DNA of 64,000 bases, from assembly GCF_014200495.1 (NCBI RefSeq), contig NZ_JACHBY010000007.1, forward strand, positions 310,001 through 374,000. The letters are read 5' to 3'. Below, piece after piece: positions 8,828 to 17,375 of the stretch (the stretch's first letter is position 1; the number at the start of each line of letters is the position of its first letter). A program made the position numbers and the translations under genes. The notes below the pieces were generated by a model. It was not told the DNA's origin. It worked only from the letters and a program-made list of their open reading frames with translations, and did not search any database. Source of the DNA: Mucilaginibacter geliditolerans. GTDB lineage: Bacteria; Bacteroidota; Bacteroidia; Sphingobacteriales; Sphingobacteriaceae.

Positions 8828-11800
8828 ATGATTAAACTTAGACAAACTTTCATTCTATTGTGCTTGTTGTTATGTGCAACCATCCTGTATGCTCAGGCAC
8901 AGGCTGTTACCGGCACAGTAACGGACAATAACGGAACTCCTTTGGCAGGGGTAACTGTTGGGGTAAAAGGTAAAAAAGCACTTGTTACAGCAACAGGTGC
9001 TAATGGAAAATTTAGCATTGCGGCTGCTAATCCATCTACCGATGTACTTATATTTAGTTTCGTCGGATTTCAGAAACGTGAAGTCAGGCTGAATGGGCAG
9101 AGTAATGTAGCAATCACTCTTCAGCCAGGGACTGGTAACCTGGGCGAAGTGGTGGTAGTAGGATATGGTACTCAAAAAAGGGCTGATCTGACAGGCGCCG
9201 TGAGTACTATCAAGGCAGATGTGCTGGATGACAGGCCAATTACTGATGCGTCGCAGGCTTTATCCGGCACGGCCTCTGGCGTTTGGATAAACCAATCATC
9301 GGCACAGCCCGGATCAGATGGCGGCAATATTCTTATCAGGGGTCAAGGAACCCTTGGTGATTCTTATCCTTTAATAATTGTTGACGGGCTTATCAGTGCT
9401 ATGGGGGATGTCAATCCAAGTGACATCGCATCCATAACAGTTTTAAAAGACGCCGCATCTGCAGCTATATATGGTTCAAGAGCGGCAAACGGTGTAATCC
9501 TGATACAAACCAAAAAAGGGAAAAAAGGAGCACCACAATTTGATTTTACGACCACTTTTGGCAGTCAGACTGCAACAGATTTGCCGAAACAGGTTACCAA
9601 TTCTGTTCAGTATATGAACTTGTATAATCAAGCATTGGCTAACCAGGGACAGCCCGCATTTTTCTCGCCATCCACCATTTCTCAATATCAGACTGGCGAA
9701 AATCAGCCCGGCGCAAATGCAAAATTGATCTATCCTAATAACGATTGGTTTAAATTGATCTTCAAGCCTGCGTATATTAATGATAACAATTTAAAAATAT
9801 CGGGAGGATCTGATGCTACCCAATACCTGGTCTCACTCGGTTACCTTGATCAGGATGGTATTGTGAAAAATGATAACTCAAAAAGATACTCCGCTCTTGT
9901 TAAAATAAATTCACGTATTACTAAAGCTATAGATTTTGGAATAAACCTGAACCTTCTTCATTGGGACCAAAATCAGTCGTGGTATGGTGGTAGCTCTAAT
10001 TCTATGTTGACAGAAGTAATGAGGGCGCTGCCCATGTATGGTACCTATACCCCGAACGGTCAATATGCCGGCACCTGGGTAAATGTAATTAATGCGCAGG
10101 TTAACAACCCATACGCTATGGTTGATGAAGGGTTGAATAGGGGTTTATATAACACCATGCAGGGCAGTGGTTTCTTTAATGTTGAACCAATAAAAGGGTT
10201 AATATGGAATGTAACCGGGGGTATAAACTATGTTGACGGGCAGGGACAGCTATTTGATCCGCTTGTTTATGTGTTTAACCCGCTAACAGAGGCACAGCAA
10301 AGCCAGGTGGGTAATGGCTCGGTGACCAGATCACTCACAGATAGCTATAATAACAATATGCGGACCACTTTGTACTCTACACTTACCTATACCAAAACCA
10401 TTGCAAAGGATCATAACATAACCGCATTACTTGGTTATAATCAGGAGCAATATACCCAGCGTTCTTTTCAGGCTTATACCGAAGGATTTCAAACAAACTC
10501 ACTAACCGAACTTAATGCCGGTTCCATTAACCCGCAGGTTCAAGGTACATCGTCTGCTTATGCTATCCGGTCATATTTTGGAAGGCTCAATTATGCTTTT
10601 AAGGATAAATATTTACTGGAAGCTAATATTAGGGATGATGGATCTTCGAGATTTGCCCCTGATAAAAGATGGGGCTTCTTCCCTTCTTTCTCTGCGGGCT
10701 GGAGAATTATCGAAGAATCGTTCATGAAGGATCAAAACATATTCAGTAATCTAAAGCTTCGGGCGTCATGGGGAAGGTTAGGGAATGATCAAATTGGTTT
10801 ATATGGCTACATTCCTACCTTGAATTTAGGACGTTTATATGATTTTAACAGCCAGATTATTGGTGGGGTTGCGCAAACCACACTTTCTAATCCAAATATC
10901 ACCTGGGAAACCTCTACCAAAAAGGATGTCGGGCTGGAAATGGGTTTCTTTCAAAACAAATTAAGTGTCGAAGCCGATTATTTCAATGAACAAAGAAGCA
11001 ATATCCTTCAAACACTTAACATACCTTGGACTGTAGGTAACCTTGCTCCTCCAACAGTTAACCTGGCCGGTGTGAATAATGAAGGTTGGGAGCTTAATAC
11101 AAATTACAAACAAAATATCGGGGAGTTTAAATTCAACGTAGGTTTCAATGTAACCCACGTACGTAACAAGGTAACAGATGTTCTTACCCCACAGATTGGT
11201 CCAAATGTAATCGAGGACGGTGAGCCTATAAATGCCTTTTATATGGTTAAATCGATTGGTATTTTCCAAAACCAGCAGGATGTTAATAATAGTGCTAAAC
11301 CTGCGACTAATTCAACTGCACCTGGCGATATCAAATACCAGGATATTAGCGGCCCTAACGGTAAACCTGATGGTGTAATTGATGATAATGACAGGCAGAT
11401 TGTTGGCAAGCCTATCCCTACATGGACCTATGGAGCTAATCTTTCGGTTGCTTATCATAATATAGATCTGGCTGTTTTGGTGCAAGGTGTTGCCGACGTA
11501 CAAGCCTATGTGGGAGGTAACCTGTACTTCCCATTTGTTAACGGAGCCGGTATTACCACAAATTGGGTGAATAATGCCTGGACACCAACCAATACCAATG
11601 CTTCACTGCCCCGTTTACTTCAATTTAACGCACCAACCAATAATTATATGACAAGCAGTTTCTGGTTGCAAAACGCTTCTTATACGCGGATAAAAAATAT
11701 CCAGTTAGGCTATACTATCCCTCAGCGTATAAGCGAAAGAATAAAATTGAAATATATAAGATTATTTGTTAACGCGCAGAACCCTTTCACCTTTACCAAA

Positions 11801-11890
11801 TTCCAGGGATTAGATCCGGAAACTGCTATTGGAGGGAGTCAGTACCCTAATATGAAAGTTTTTACAGGGGGCGTAGCAATCAGGTTCTAA
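8828..11890 (+). CDS. SusC/RagA-family TonB-dependent outer-membrane transporter (PUL 1)
   Basis: A 1020-residue outer-membrane importer for oligosaccharides. Order of parts: signal peptide ending near YAQAQA; carboxypeptidase-regulatory-like domain (about residues 27-105, VTGTVTDNNGTPLAGVTV); TonB box-like segment EVVVVGYGTQKRADLTG; plug domain with PLIIVDGL, SDIASITVLKDAASAAIYGS and AANGVILIQTKKG; then a 22-strand beta-barrel ending in a C-terminal Phe (GVAIRF). It has no STN domain, so it is unlikely to signal to a FecR; the nearby AraC regulator fits that. SusD follows after 19 bp. Confidence 0.96.
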   Translation: MIKLRQTFILLCLLLCATILYAQAQAVTGTVTDNNGTPLAGVTVGVKGKKALVTATGANGKFSIAAANPSTDVLIFSFVGFQKREVRLNGQSNVAITLQPGTGNLGEVVVVGYGTQKRADLTGAVSTIKADVLDDRPITDASQALSGTASGVWINQSSAQPGSDGGNILIRGQGTLGDSYPLIIVDGLISAMGDVNPSDIASITVLKDAASAAIYGSRAANGVILIQTKKGKKGAPQFDFTTTFGSQTATDLPKQVTNSVQYMNLYNQALANQGQPAFFSPSTISQYQTGENQPGANAKLIYPNNDWFKLIFKPAYINDNNLKISGGSDATQYLVSLGYLDQDGIVKNDNSKRYSALVKINSRITKAIDFGINLNLLHWDQNQSWYGGSSNSMLTEVMRALPMYGTYTPNGQYAGTWVNVINAQVNNPYAMVDEGLNRGLYNTMQGSGFFNVEPIKGLIWNVTGGINYVDGQGQLFDPLVYVFNPLTEAQQSQVGNGSVTRSLTDSYNNNMRTTLYSTLTYTKTIAKDHNITALLGYNQEQYTQRSFQAYTEGFQTNSLTELNAGSINPQVQGTSSAYAIRSYFGRLNYAFKDKYLLEANIRDDGSSRFAPDKRWGFFPSFSAGWRIIEESFMKDQNIFSNLKLRASWGRLGNDQIGLYGYIPTLNLGRLYDFNSQIIGGVAQTTLSNPNITWETSTKKDVGLEMGFFQNKLSVEADYFNEQRSNILQTLNIPWTVGNLAPPTVNLAGVNNEGWELNTNYKQNIGEFKFNVGFNVTHVRNKVTDVLTPQIGPNVIEDGEPINAFYMVKSIGIFQNQQDVNNSAKPATNSTAPGDIKYQDISGPNGKPDGVIDDNDRQIVGKPIPTWTYGANLSVAYHNIDLAVLVQGVADVQAYVGGNLYFPFVNGAGITTNWVNNAWTPTNTNASLPRLLQFNAPTNNYMTSSFWLQNASYTRIKNIQLGYTIPQRISERIKLKYIRLFVNAQNPFTFTKFQGLDPETAIGGSQYPNMKVFTGGVAIRF

Positions 11891-11909
11891 CCAATTATAA
11901 ATTAAACAT

Positions 11910-13478
11910 ATGAAATCGTACAAATACTATATAATTGGAGCTCTGCTCATCATGATGGGGAGCGCTTGTAAAAAAGATATTTTTAACCTTAGCCCAACAG
12001 ATGAATTATCACCGGCTTCTTTTTGGAAAACCTCCAGTGATGCCACTGCCGGACTAACGGGCTGTTATTCCAATCTTTGGGATATTACAAATTATGTATT
12101 GCCATATCTGGATGTACTTACCCCTAATGCCTATAGTAATTATCCCTGGGAGGGATGGCAAGGTATCGCCTGGGGTAATGCTACCCCCGATGGCCCGGGA
12201 GGAATTCCCGTTATCTGGGAGGGTGCCTATTCGGGTATTGGCCGTACAAATGTATTCCTGGCAAATATTGGAAACGTGGAAATGGATGCGACCCTGAAAG
12301 CAAGAATGATAGGCGAGGCAAAGTTTTTAAGAGCATTATATTATTTTAATTTGATCAATTATTATGGAGGAGTACCTTTAATTACTACACCTCCTGACTT
12401 GAGTCAGGCTACACAGCCGAGGGCAACTGTGGACCAGGTGAGGCAACAGATATTAAAAGATCTGGATGATGCAGCTGCCGTGCTTCCGGCGGCGCCATAT
12501 ACCGGCAGTGATATAGGACGTGCCACCGAGGGGGCCGCCCTTGCCCTGAAGACAAGAGTACTATTATATAACGGACAATGGGCCGATGCCGCCGCCGCTG
12601 CAAAAAGCGTGATGACATTAGCCGGAACAGGGTATGCATTATTTCCAAGTTACAGAGGGTTGTTCCTTCCGGCGAATGAAAATAATAGCGAAGTAATATT
12701 TGATGTGCAGTTTGAAAGTACAGGTAAATTCAGTACTAATTGGGATATCTTATTGGGCATATATAATGCACTCTATACACCTGGATGGAGCTCAATAGAA
12801 CCCACAGAAGATTTTGTTGATACCTATGATATGAAGGATGGCTCTACCTACAGCCCTACCAACCCATTGGCTGATCCTACTAATAAATATAATAACCGGG
12901 ACCCAAGAATGGACCAAACGATATTCAGGCCGGGGGTAAATTATGAGGGTCTTCCATATCCTGTAGATAGCAAAGGGTTTGCCGGGATATATACCGGATT
13001 CAGTTTCAAAAAATATACAGTGTATGATAATGCACCGACTCCTGTTGTCACTGAAAATAAATCATATATCAATGGAATTCTGCTTCGCTATGCCGATGTA
13101 TTACTGATGTATGCTGAAGCGCAGAATGAGGCTTCCGGGCCGGATGCGAGTGTATATGACGCTATCAGGCAGGTACGGCAGCGGGCTGGTATCACCCAGC
13201 CAAATTTGCCAGCCGGCCTTAGCCAAAGCGAGATGAGGGCTAAGATCATGCACGAAAGACGGATAGAGTTTGTGGGCGAGGGTTTGTATTTCTCAGATGT
13301 GCGCAGATGGGGCACTGCAAATGTAGAATTGAACAGAGCTGTACAGTTAAATGGATCATACAAAGCCGGGATTATGGATATAAGAAAATACGATCCTAAG
13401 AAGAATAATTTATTCCCAATTCCGCAACATGAAATAGATAATAGCCAAAAAGCAATAACGCAAAACCCTGGTTATTAA
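11910..13478 (+). CDS. SusD/RagB-family glycan-binding lipoprotein (PUL 1)
   Basis: A 522-residue surface lipoprotein that pairs with the SusC above as its lid. The signal ends with lipobox MGSAC followed by KKD. Typical SusD features are the early FNLSPTDELSPASFW segment, the TPR-like region with AKFLRALYYFNLINYYGGVPL, and the C-terminal RRIEFVGEGLYFSDVRRWG and KKNNLFPIPQHEID, standard for the RagB/SusD family. A terminator-like hairpin follows 50 bp downstream, separating the SusCD pair from the enzyme genes. Confidence 0.96.
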   Translation: MKSYKYYIIGALLIMMGSACKKDIFNLSPTDELSPASFWKTSSDATAGLTGCYSNLWDITNYVLPYLDVLTPNAYSNYPWEGWQGIAWGNATPDGPGGIPVIWEGAYSGIGRTNVFLANIGNVEMDATLKARMIGEAKFLRALYYFNLINYYGGVPLITTPPDLSQATQPRATVDQVRQQILKDLDDAAAVLPAAPYTGSDIGRATEGAALALKTRVLLYNGQWADAAAAAKSVMTLAGTGYALFPSYRGLFLPANENNSEVIFDVQFESTGKFSTNWDILLGIYNALYTPGWSSIEPTEDFVDTYDMKDGSTYSPTNPLADPTNKYNNRDPRMDQTIFRPGVNYEGLPYPVDSKGFAGIYTGFSFKKYTVYDNAPTPVVTENKSYINGILLRYADVLLMYAEAQNEASGPDASVYDAIRQVRQRAGITQPNLPAGLSQSEMRAKIMHERRIEFVGEGLYFSDVRRWGTANVELNRAVQLNGSYKAGIMDIRKYDPKKNNLFPIPQHEIDNSQKAITQNPGY

Positions 13479-13526
13479 TACAGAAACTGATTTAGTTTAG
13501 TTAATTTGCTAATAAGTTGAGGAGAG

Positions 13527-13555
13527 AATGGGGCTGTCATGGCCCCATTTATTTA
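13527..13555 (+). terminator. intrinsic terminator after susD of PUL 1
   Basis: Stem AATGGGGC/GCCCCATT with a seven-base loop is followed by a T-rich tail. It lies between susD and the RraA-type gene and would reduce read-through into the enzyme genes. Confidence 0.7.
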
Positions 13556-13709
13556 ATTTAATACATTGTGAAATAGACCTGTTTATCAATGAGTTAATTC
13601 AATGCGCATAACGGTTTTTGCTAAAAAGGAGGGCGGCAAAAACTTTAATGATTATTGCTGGATATGTGATCAATGAATACTGAGGATAATAATATAAATA
13701 ATATAATAA

Positions 13710-14402
13710 ATGAATAACAAACTATGGGAAAACGATGATGAATTATTCAGCATCGTAAGAAGAGAACTATATACCGCCGTGGTAGGTGATATTATGGACA
13801 AGTTGGGTTGGCTTAATCAATTTTTGCCACCTCAAATAAAATCACTGAGGCAGGATATGTTTTTGGTAGGCCGTGCGATGACAGTGCTTGAAGCAGATGT
13901 GTTTGGCGACCATGCTAATCAAAACCCCATCTTAAAAAAGCCATTCGGATTGATGCTGGAAGCCCTGGATGATCTGAAAAAAAATGAAGTATACATCTGT
14001 GCTGGCGCTTCACCTACCTATGCTTTATGGGGCGAATTAATGAGTACGAGGGCTATTAAACTTGGCGCTGCAGGCGCTGTGGTTGATGGCTATTCAAGAG
14101 ATACAAACGGAATATTGGCGCTGAACTTTCCAACCTTTTCTTACGGATGCTACGCACAAGATCAGGCGCCACGCGGTAAAGTGATTGATTTTCGCGTGCC
14201 TTTGGAAATAAGGGGCGTAAGAATAAACCCAGGCGATATTGTTTTAGGTGATATTGATGGCGTTTGTATCGTACCTCTGGAAATTGAGGAAGAAGTATTC
14301 AAACTTGCAATTGAAAAGGCAAGGGGCGAAAAAATGGTGCAGAAAAAAATTGAAGAAGGCATGAGCGCCAAAGAGGCATTTGAAACGTATGGGATCATGT
14401 AA
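13710..14402 (+). CDS. RraA-fold protein (class II pyruvate aldolase-like)
   Basis: A 230-residue protein of the RraA/HMG-aldolase family (once called demethylmenaquinone methyltransferase-like). Key segments are GAAGAVVDGYSRDTNG with Arg130-Asp131, the conserved Arg-Asp pair that in the aldolase members helps bind the keto acid and metal, and NPGDIVLGDIDGVCIVP. Members act either as metal-dependent aldolases on 4-hydroxy-2-keto acids, releasing pyruvate, or as a binder of RNase E. Bacteroidota PUL context with a sugar-acid dehydratase and an SDR favours a catabolic aldolase, which is my inference. It is the first gene of the enzyme block, 24 bp before the first GH2, so likely the head of that operon. 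Confidence 0.85.
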   Translation: MNNKLWENDDELFSIVRRELYTAVVGDIMDKLGWLNQFLPPQIKSLRQDMFLVGRAMTVLEADVFGDHANQNPILKKPFGLMLEALDDLKKNEVYICAGASPTYALWGELMSTRAIKLGAAGAVVDGYSRDTNGILALNFPTFSYGCYAQDQAPRGKVIDFRVPLEIRGVRINPGDIVLGDIDGVCIVPLEIEEEVFKLAIEKARGEKMVQKKIEEGMSAKEAFETYGIM

Positions 14403-14426
14403 CTGGTGAAAAACTAAAAAGCACAA

Positions 14427-17342
14427 ATGAAAACTTTCTTTAAAATATTTACAGGTTTACTATTTTTAGGTTGCGCCGCGCATGCTCAAATTCAAAAAAT
14501 CACTTATACCACTGCCGGTAATCAGGTTTTAAAACTTAACCGGGTATCCCCGGCTGGTTCATCACAACCCAATAAGTTATCGTTAAATGGTACGTGGCTT
14601 TTTTCTGAAAATATCAATTCATCGCCCTGTGCCAAAAATATCCAGGTACCCGGCGAGTGGGTAATGCAGGGTTTTACAGTAGATAAAGAGGCTTATGCCG
14701 GTTATCAGAAGAACTTTACCTTACCTGAAAACTGGAAAGACAAGCGTTTAAAATTACGTTTCGATGCCGTATACAGCGAATCGGAAATTTGGCTTAACGG
14801 CAAAAAAGTTGCCGGCCATTTGGGTGGTTTTACCCCTTTTGAAGTTGACGTAACCAATTTCGTAAAATGGAGTGGCGATAACCAATTATTGGTAAAAGTG
14901 AAATCGGGTAGCAAAGCTGATTCTTTGGCAAGTGCCTCTCAGTATGCGGTACATGAATTGGGCGGCATTTCACGAAAAGTGTATTTAATGGCCATTGCCC
15001 CGGTAAATTTTGCCTATGCCGATATAAAAACCAACTTCGATAAGAACTATGAAAATGCCGTTTTAAATACGGATGTAATTATTGCCAACGAGCAAGATAC
15101 AAAAGCAGGAAACCTGAGCCTAAAAGCCGAATTATTTAAAGCCGATGGCATTACCAAAGTTGGCGAAAAGTTGGTTGCTGTTGAAAATGACATCAGCAGG
15201 GGAGAATATTTGCAGCAAAACATCAGTTTCGATGTGGTAAAACCAGAAAAATGGGATCCGGAACATCCTAACCTTTATGTAGTAAAACTGAGTATTTTAG
15301 AAGGAGCTAACGTTCAGGATGTAATTACCAAAAGCATCGGTTTCCGGCAGATAGAAGTAAGAGGAAATCGTGTATTTGTAAATAATATGCCTATCAAACT
15401 ACGTGGCGTTTGTCATCATGAAACGATGCCTTTGCGCGGCCGTTCGGTAAACGATAACATGTGGGAAAAAGATGTGGAACTGTTTCGTGAAGCCAACGTA
15501 AATTATATGCGTACCTCCCATTATCCGCCAGCCGAAGAATTGGTAGATGCCTGCAATCGTTTAGGGATGTTTTTAGAAGTTGAGGCTCCGTTTTGCTGGG
15601 CAGAAAATACCCAGGTGCCTTTGGGTACCGAAATTTACCATACCCTAATGGTTGATCAAACACTGGATATGGTAAACTATTTCAGGTCGAACCCGGCCAT
15701 ACTTACCTGGTCTATAGGCAACGAATCAGAGAATTATAAAGATTATTTTAAAGAAACCGCCAAATTGGTTAAACAATTTGACCCCACCCGTCCGCGTAAT
15801 TTTAGCCAATATGGGCCCGATGCAGATGAAGGCGATCTGGAAATATGTAATGAACATTATCCCGGGCCCGACGGATCGGAAAGATATCGCAATAATAAGC
15901 GCCCTATTGTTTTCGATGAATACGTACACCTGAATGCTTACAATCGTTTAGAACAGGTTACCGACCCGGGAGTACGGGATGCCTGGGGGATCGGTTTTGA
16001 AGCCATGTGGGAAAAAATGTATAAAACCGATGCCGTTTTAGGGGGTTCAATCTGGGCTGGTATTGATGATACTTTCTTTTTACCTGATGGAAAAACCGTG
16101 GGTTACGGCACTTGGGGGCCACTTGATGGCTGGCGCAGAGAAAAACCGGAATACTGGCACGTGAAAAAAGTATATTCACCGGTTAAAATAAAATTGGCCA
16201 GCAATTGGATCAATGGTAACGTTGCCCTTGAGCTCGAAAATAGATTGCTTTTTAGTAACCTTAACGAGTGTAAAATAGAATGGAATATAGCCAACGAAAG
16301 TGGTTTAATAAAAGCCGATTTAAAAAGAGACGGTAAAACAACGATAAATGTTGCCGTTAACAAGAAACCATCACCGGCTGATAAATTAACTATTAAGGTC
16401 TATGACCCGCGTGGCGTATTAATTGATATTTACCAGTTTACCGTAGTACCGTCTATCTCGCTGGTATCGGCTACCCAAACCAATACACAACCCTGGAGCT
16501 ATCAACAAAATGAGAACACCCTGATTGCCAAAAACCAAAATATACAGGTTAATTTCAACCTGGCTACAGGCGATGTGGAACAGGTTACCAATAACGGGAA
16601 AAGCGTTTGGAATACCGGAGCAAGATTAATGGTTTTGCCGCTAACCGGCGAAGGTAACGGTGTGCAAATGACAGGGGATAACAAAAAATTTGACCCTTTT
16701 ACTGATGTATGTAAAAATCGGGTTGTAAAAGACATTAAGCTGGATAAAGCCAAAAATGGATTTACCGTAAGCGTTGCCGATATGTATAATGAAGCGGCTG
16801 GTGTAACCACTTATCATTTCGCAGCTAATGGAGTGGTGAAAATAGATTATAAATACACCATCAAAAAAGACGTTAACCCACGCCAATGGGGATTAGTTTT
16901 CAGTTTGCCCGGCACTTTCCAGGAACTGGATTGGGACAGAAATGCCCAGTGGAATTATTATCCGGCGGACCATATTGGCCGTGCAAATGGTAAAGCAAAG
17001 CTAATGTCTGATACAAAAGTTTCAGGTCCGGCAGGCCCATCTACGTTGCCAACAACCCCATGGAGCCTGGACAGAAATGATTTAGGGACCAACGATTTCA
17101 GGTCAACCAAAATGTATATTAATCAGGCAGAATTAACCAACGGTACTTCATCCTTTAACGTAATATCAAACGGGCAACAGCATATCAGGGCATGGAAAGA
17201 TCAGCAAAATATTAAAACCTTAGTAGCCGGTTATAGCAATATGGGTGCCGAAAGGTTTTTTAGGGCTCATGCAGAAAAAATGGACAGACCTTTAAAAGCT
17301 GGCGATGTGATACAGGATAGCATCAACCTTGAATTAAAATAA
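14427..17342 (+). CDS. GH2 family glycoside hydrolase (beta-galactosidase-like), copy 1
   Basis: A 971-residue secreted enzyme (signal peptide ends near AAHAQ). Parts in order: jelly-roll sugar-binding domain (about residues 45-190, with VPGEWVMQGF), immunoglobulin-like domain, (beta/alpha)8 catalytic barrel (about 320-600), and a C-terminal beta-sandwich resembling the small-chain domain of LacZ. Both catalytic residues are present: acid/base Glu433 in WSIGNES and nucleophile Glu498 in VFDEYVHL; the substrate-binding RTSHYPP motif is also intact. Substrate may be a beta-galactoside or another beta-glycoside; the LacZ-like layout makes beta-galactosidase the leading guess. It is 34 bp upstream of a paralogue. 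Confidence 0.9.
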   Translation: MKTFFKIFTGLLFLGCAAHAQIQKITYTTAGNQVLKLNRVSPAGSSQPNKLSLNGTWLFSENINSSPCAKNIQVPGEWVMQGFTVDKEAYAGYQKNFTLPENWKDKRLKLRFDAVYSESEIWLNGKKVAGHLGGFTPFEVDVTNFVKWSGDNQLLVKVKSGSKADSLASASQYAVHELGGISRKVYLMAIAPVNFAYADIKTNFDKNYENAVLNTDVIIANEQDTKAGNLSLKAELFKADGITKVGEKLVAVENDISRGEYLQQNISFDVVKPEKWDPEHPNLYVVKLSILEGANVQDVITKSIGFRQIEVRGNRVFVNNMPIKLRGVCHHETMPLRGRSVNDNMWEKDVELFREANVNYMRTSHYPPAEELVDACNRLGMFLEVEAPFCWAENTQVPLGTEIYHTLMVDQTLDMVNYFRSNPAILTWSIGNESENYKDYFKETAKLVKQFDPTRPRNFSQYGPDADEGDLEICNEHYPGPDGSERYRNNKRPIVFDEYVHLNAYNRLEQVTDPGVRDAWGIGFEAMWEKMYKTDAVLGGSIWAGIDDTFFLPDGKTVGYGTWGPLDGWRREKPEYWHVKKVYSPVKIKLASNWINGNVALELENRLLFSNLNECKIEWNIANESGLIKADLKRDGKTTINVAVNKKPSPADKLTIKVYDPRGVLIDIYQFTVVPSISLVSATQTNTQPWSYQQNENTLIAKNQNIQVNFNLATGDVEQVTNNGKSVWNTGARLMVLPLTGEGNGVQMTGDNKKFDPFTDVCKNRVVKDIKLDKAKNGFTVSVADMYNEAAGVTTYHFAANGVVKIDYKYTIKKDVNPRQWGLVFSLPGTFQELDWDRNAQWNYYPADHIGRANGKAKLMSDTKVSGPAGPSTLPTTPWSLDRNDLGTNDFRSTKMYINQAELTNGTSSFNVISNGQQHIRAWKDQQNIKTLVAGYSNMGAERFFRAHAEKMDRPLKAGDVIQDSINLELK

Positions 17343-17375
17343 TAATGATAAAAAACAATAACAACCATACAGGTA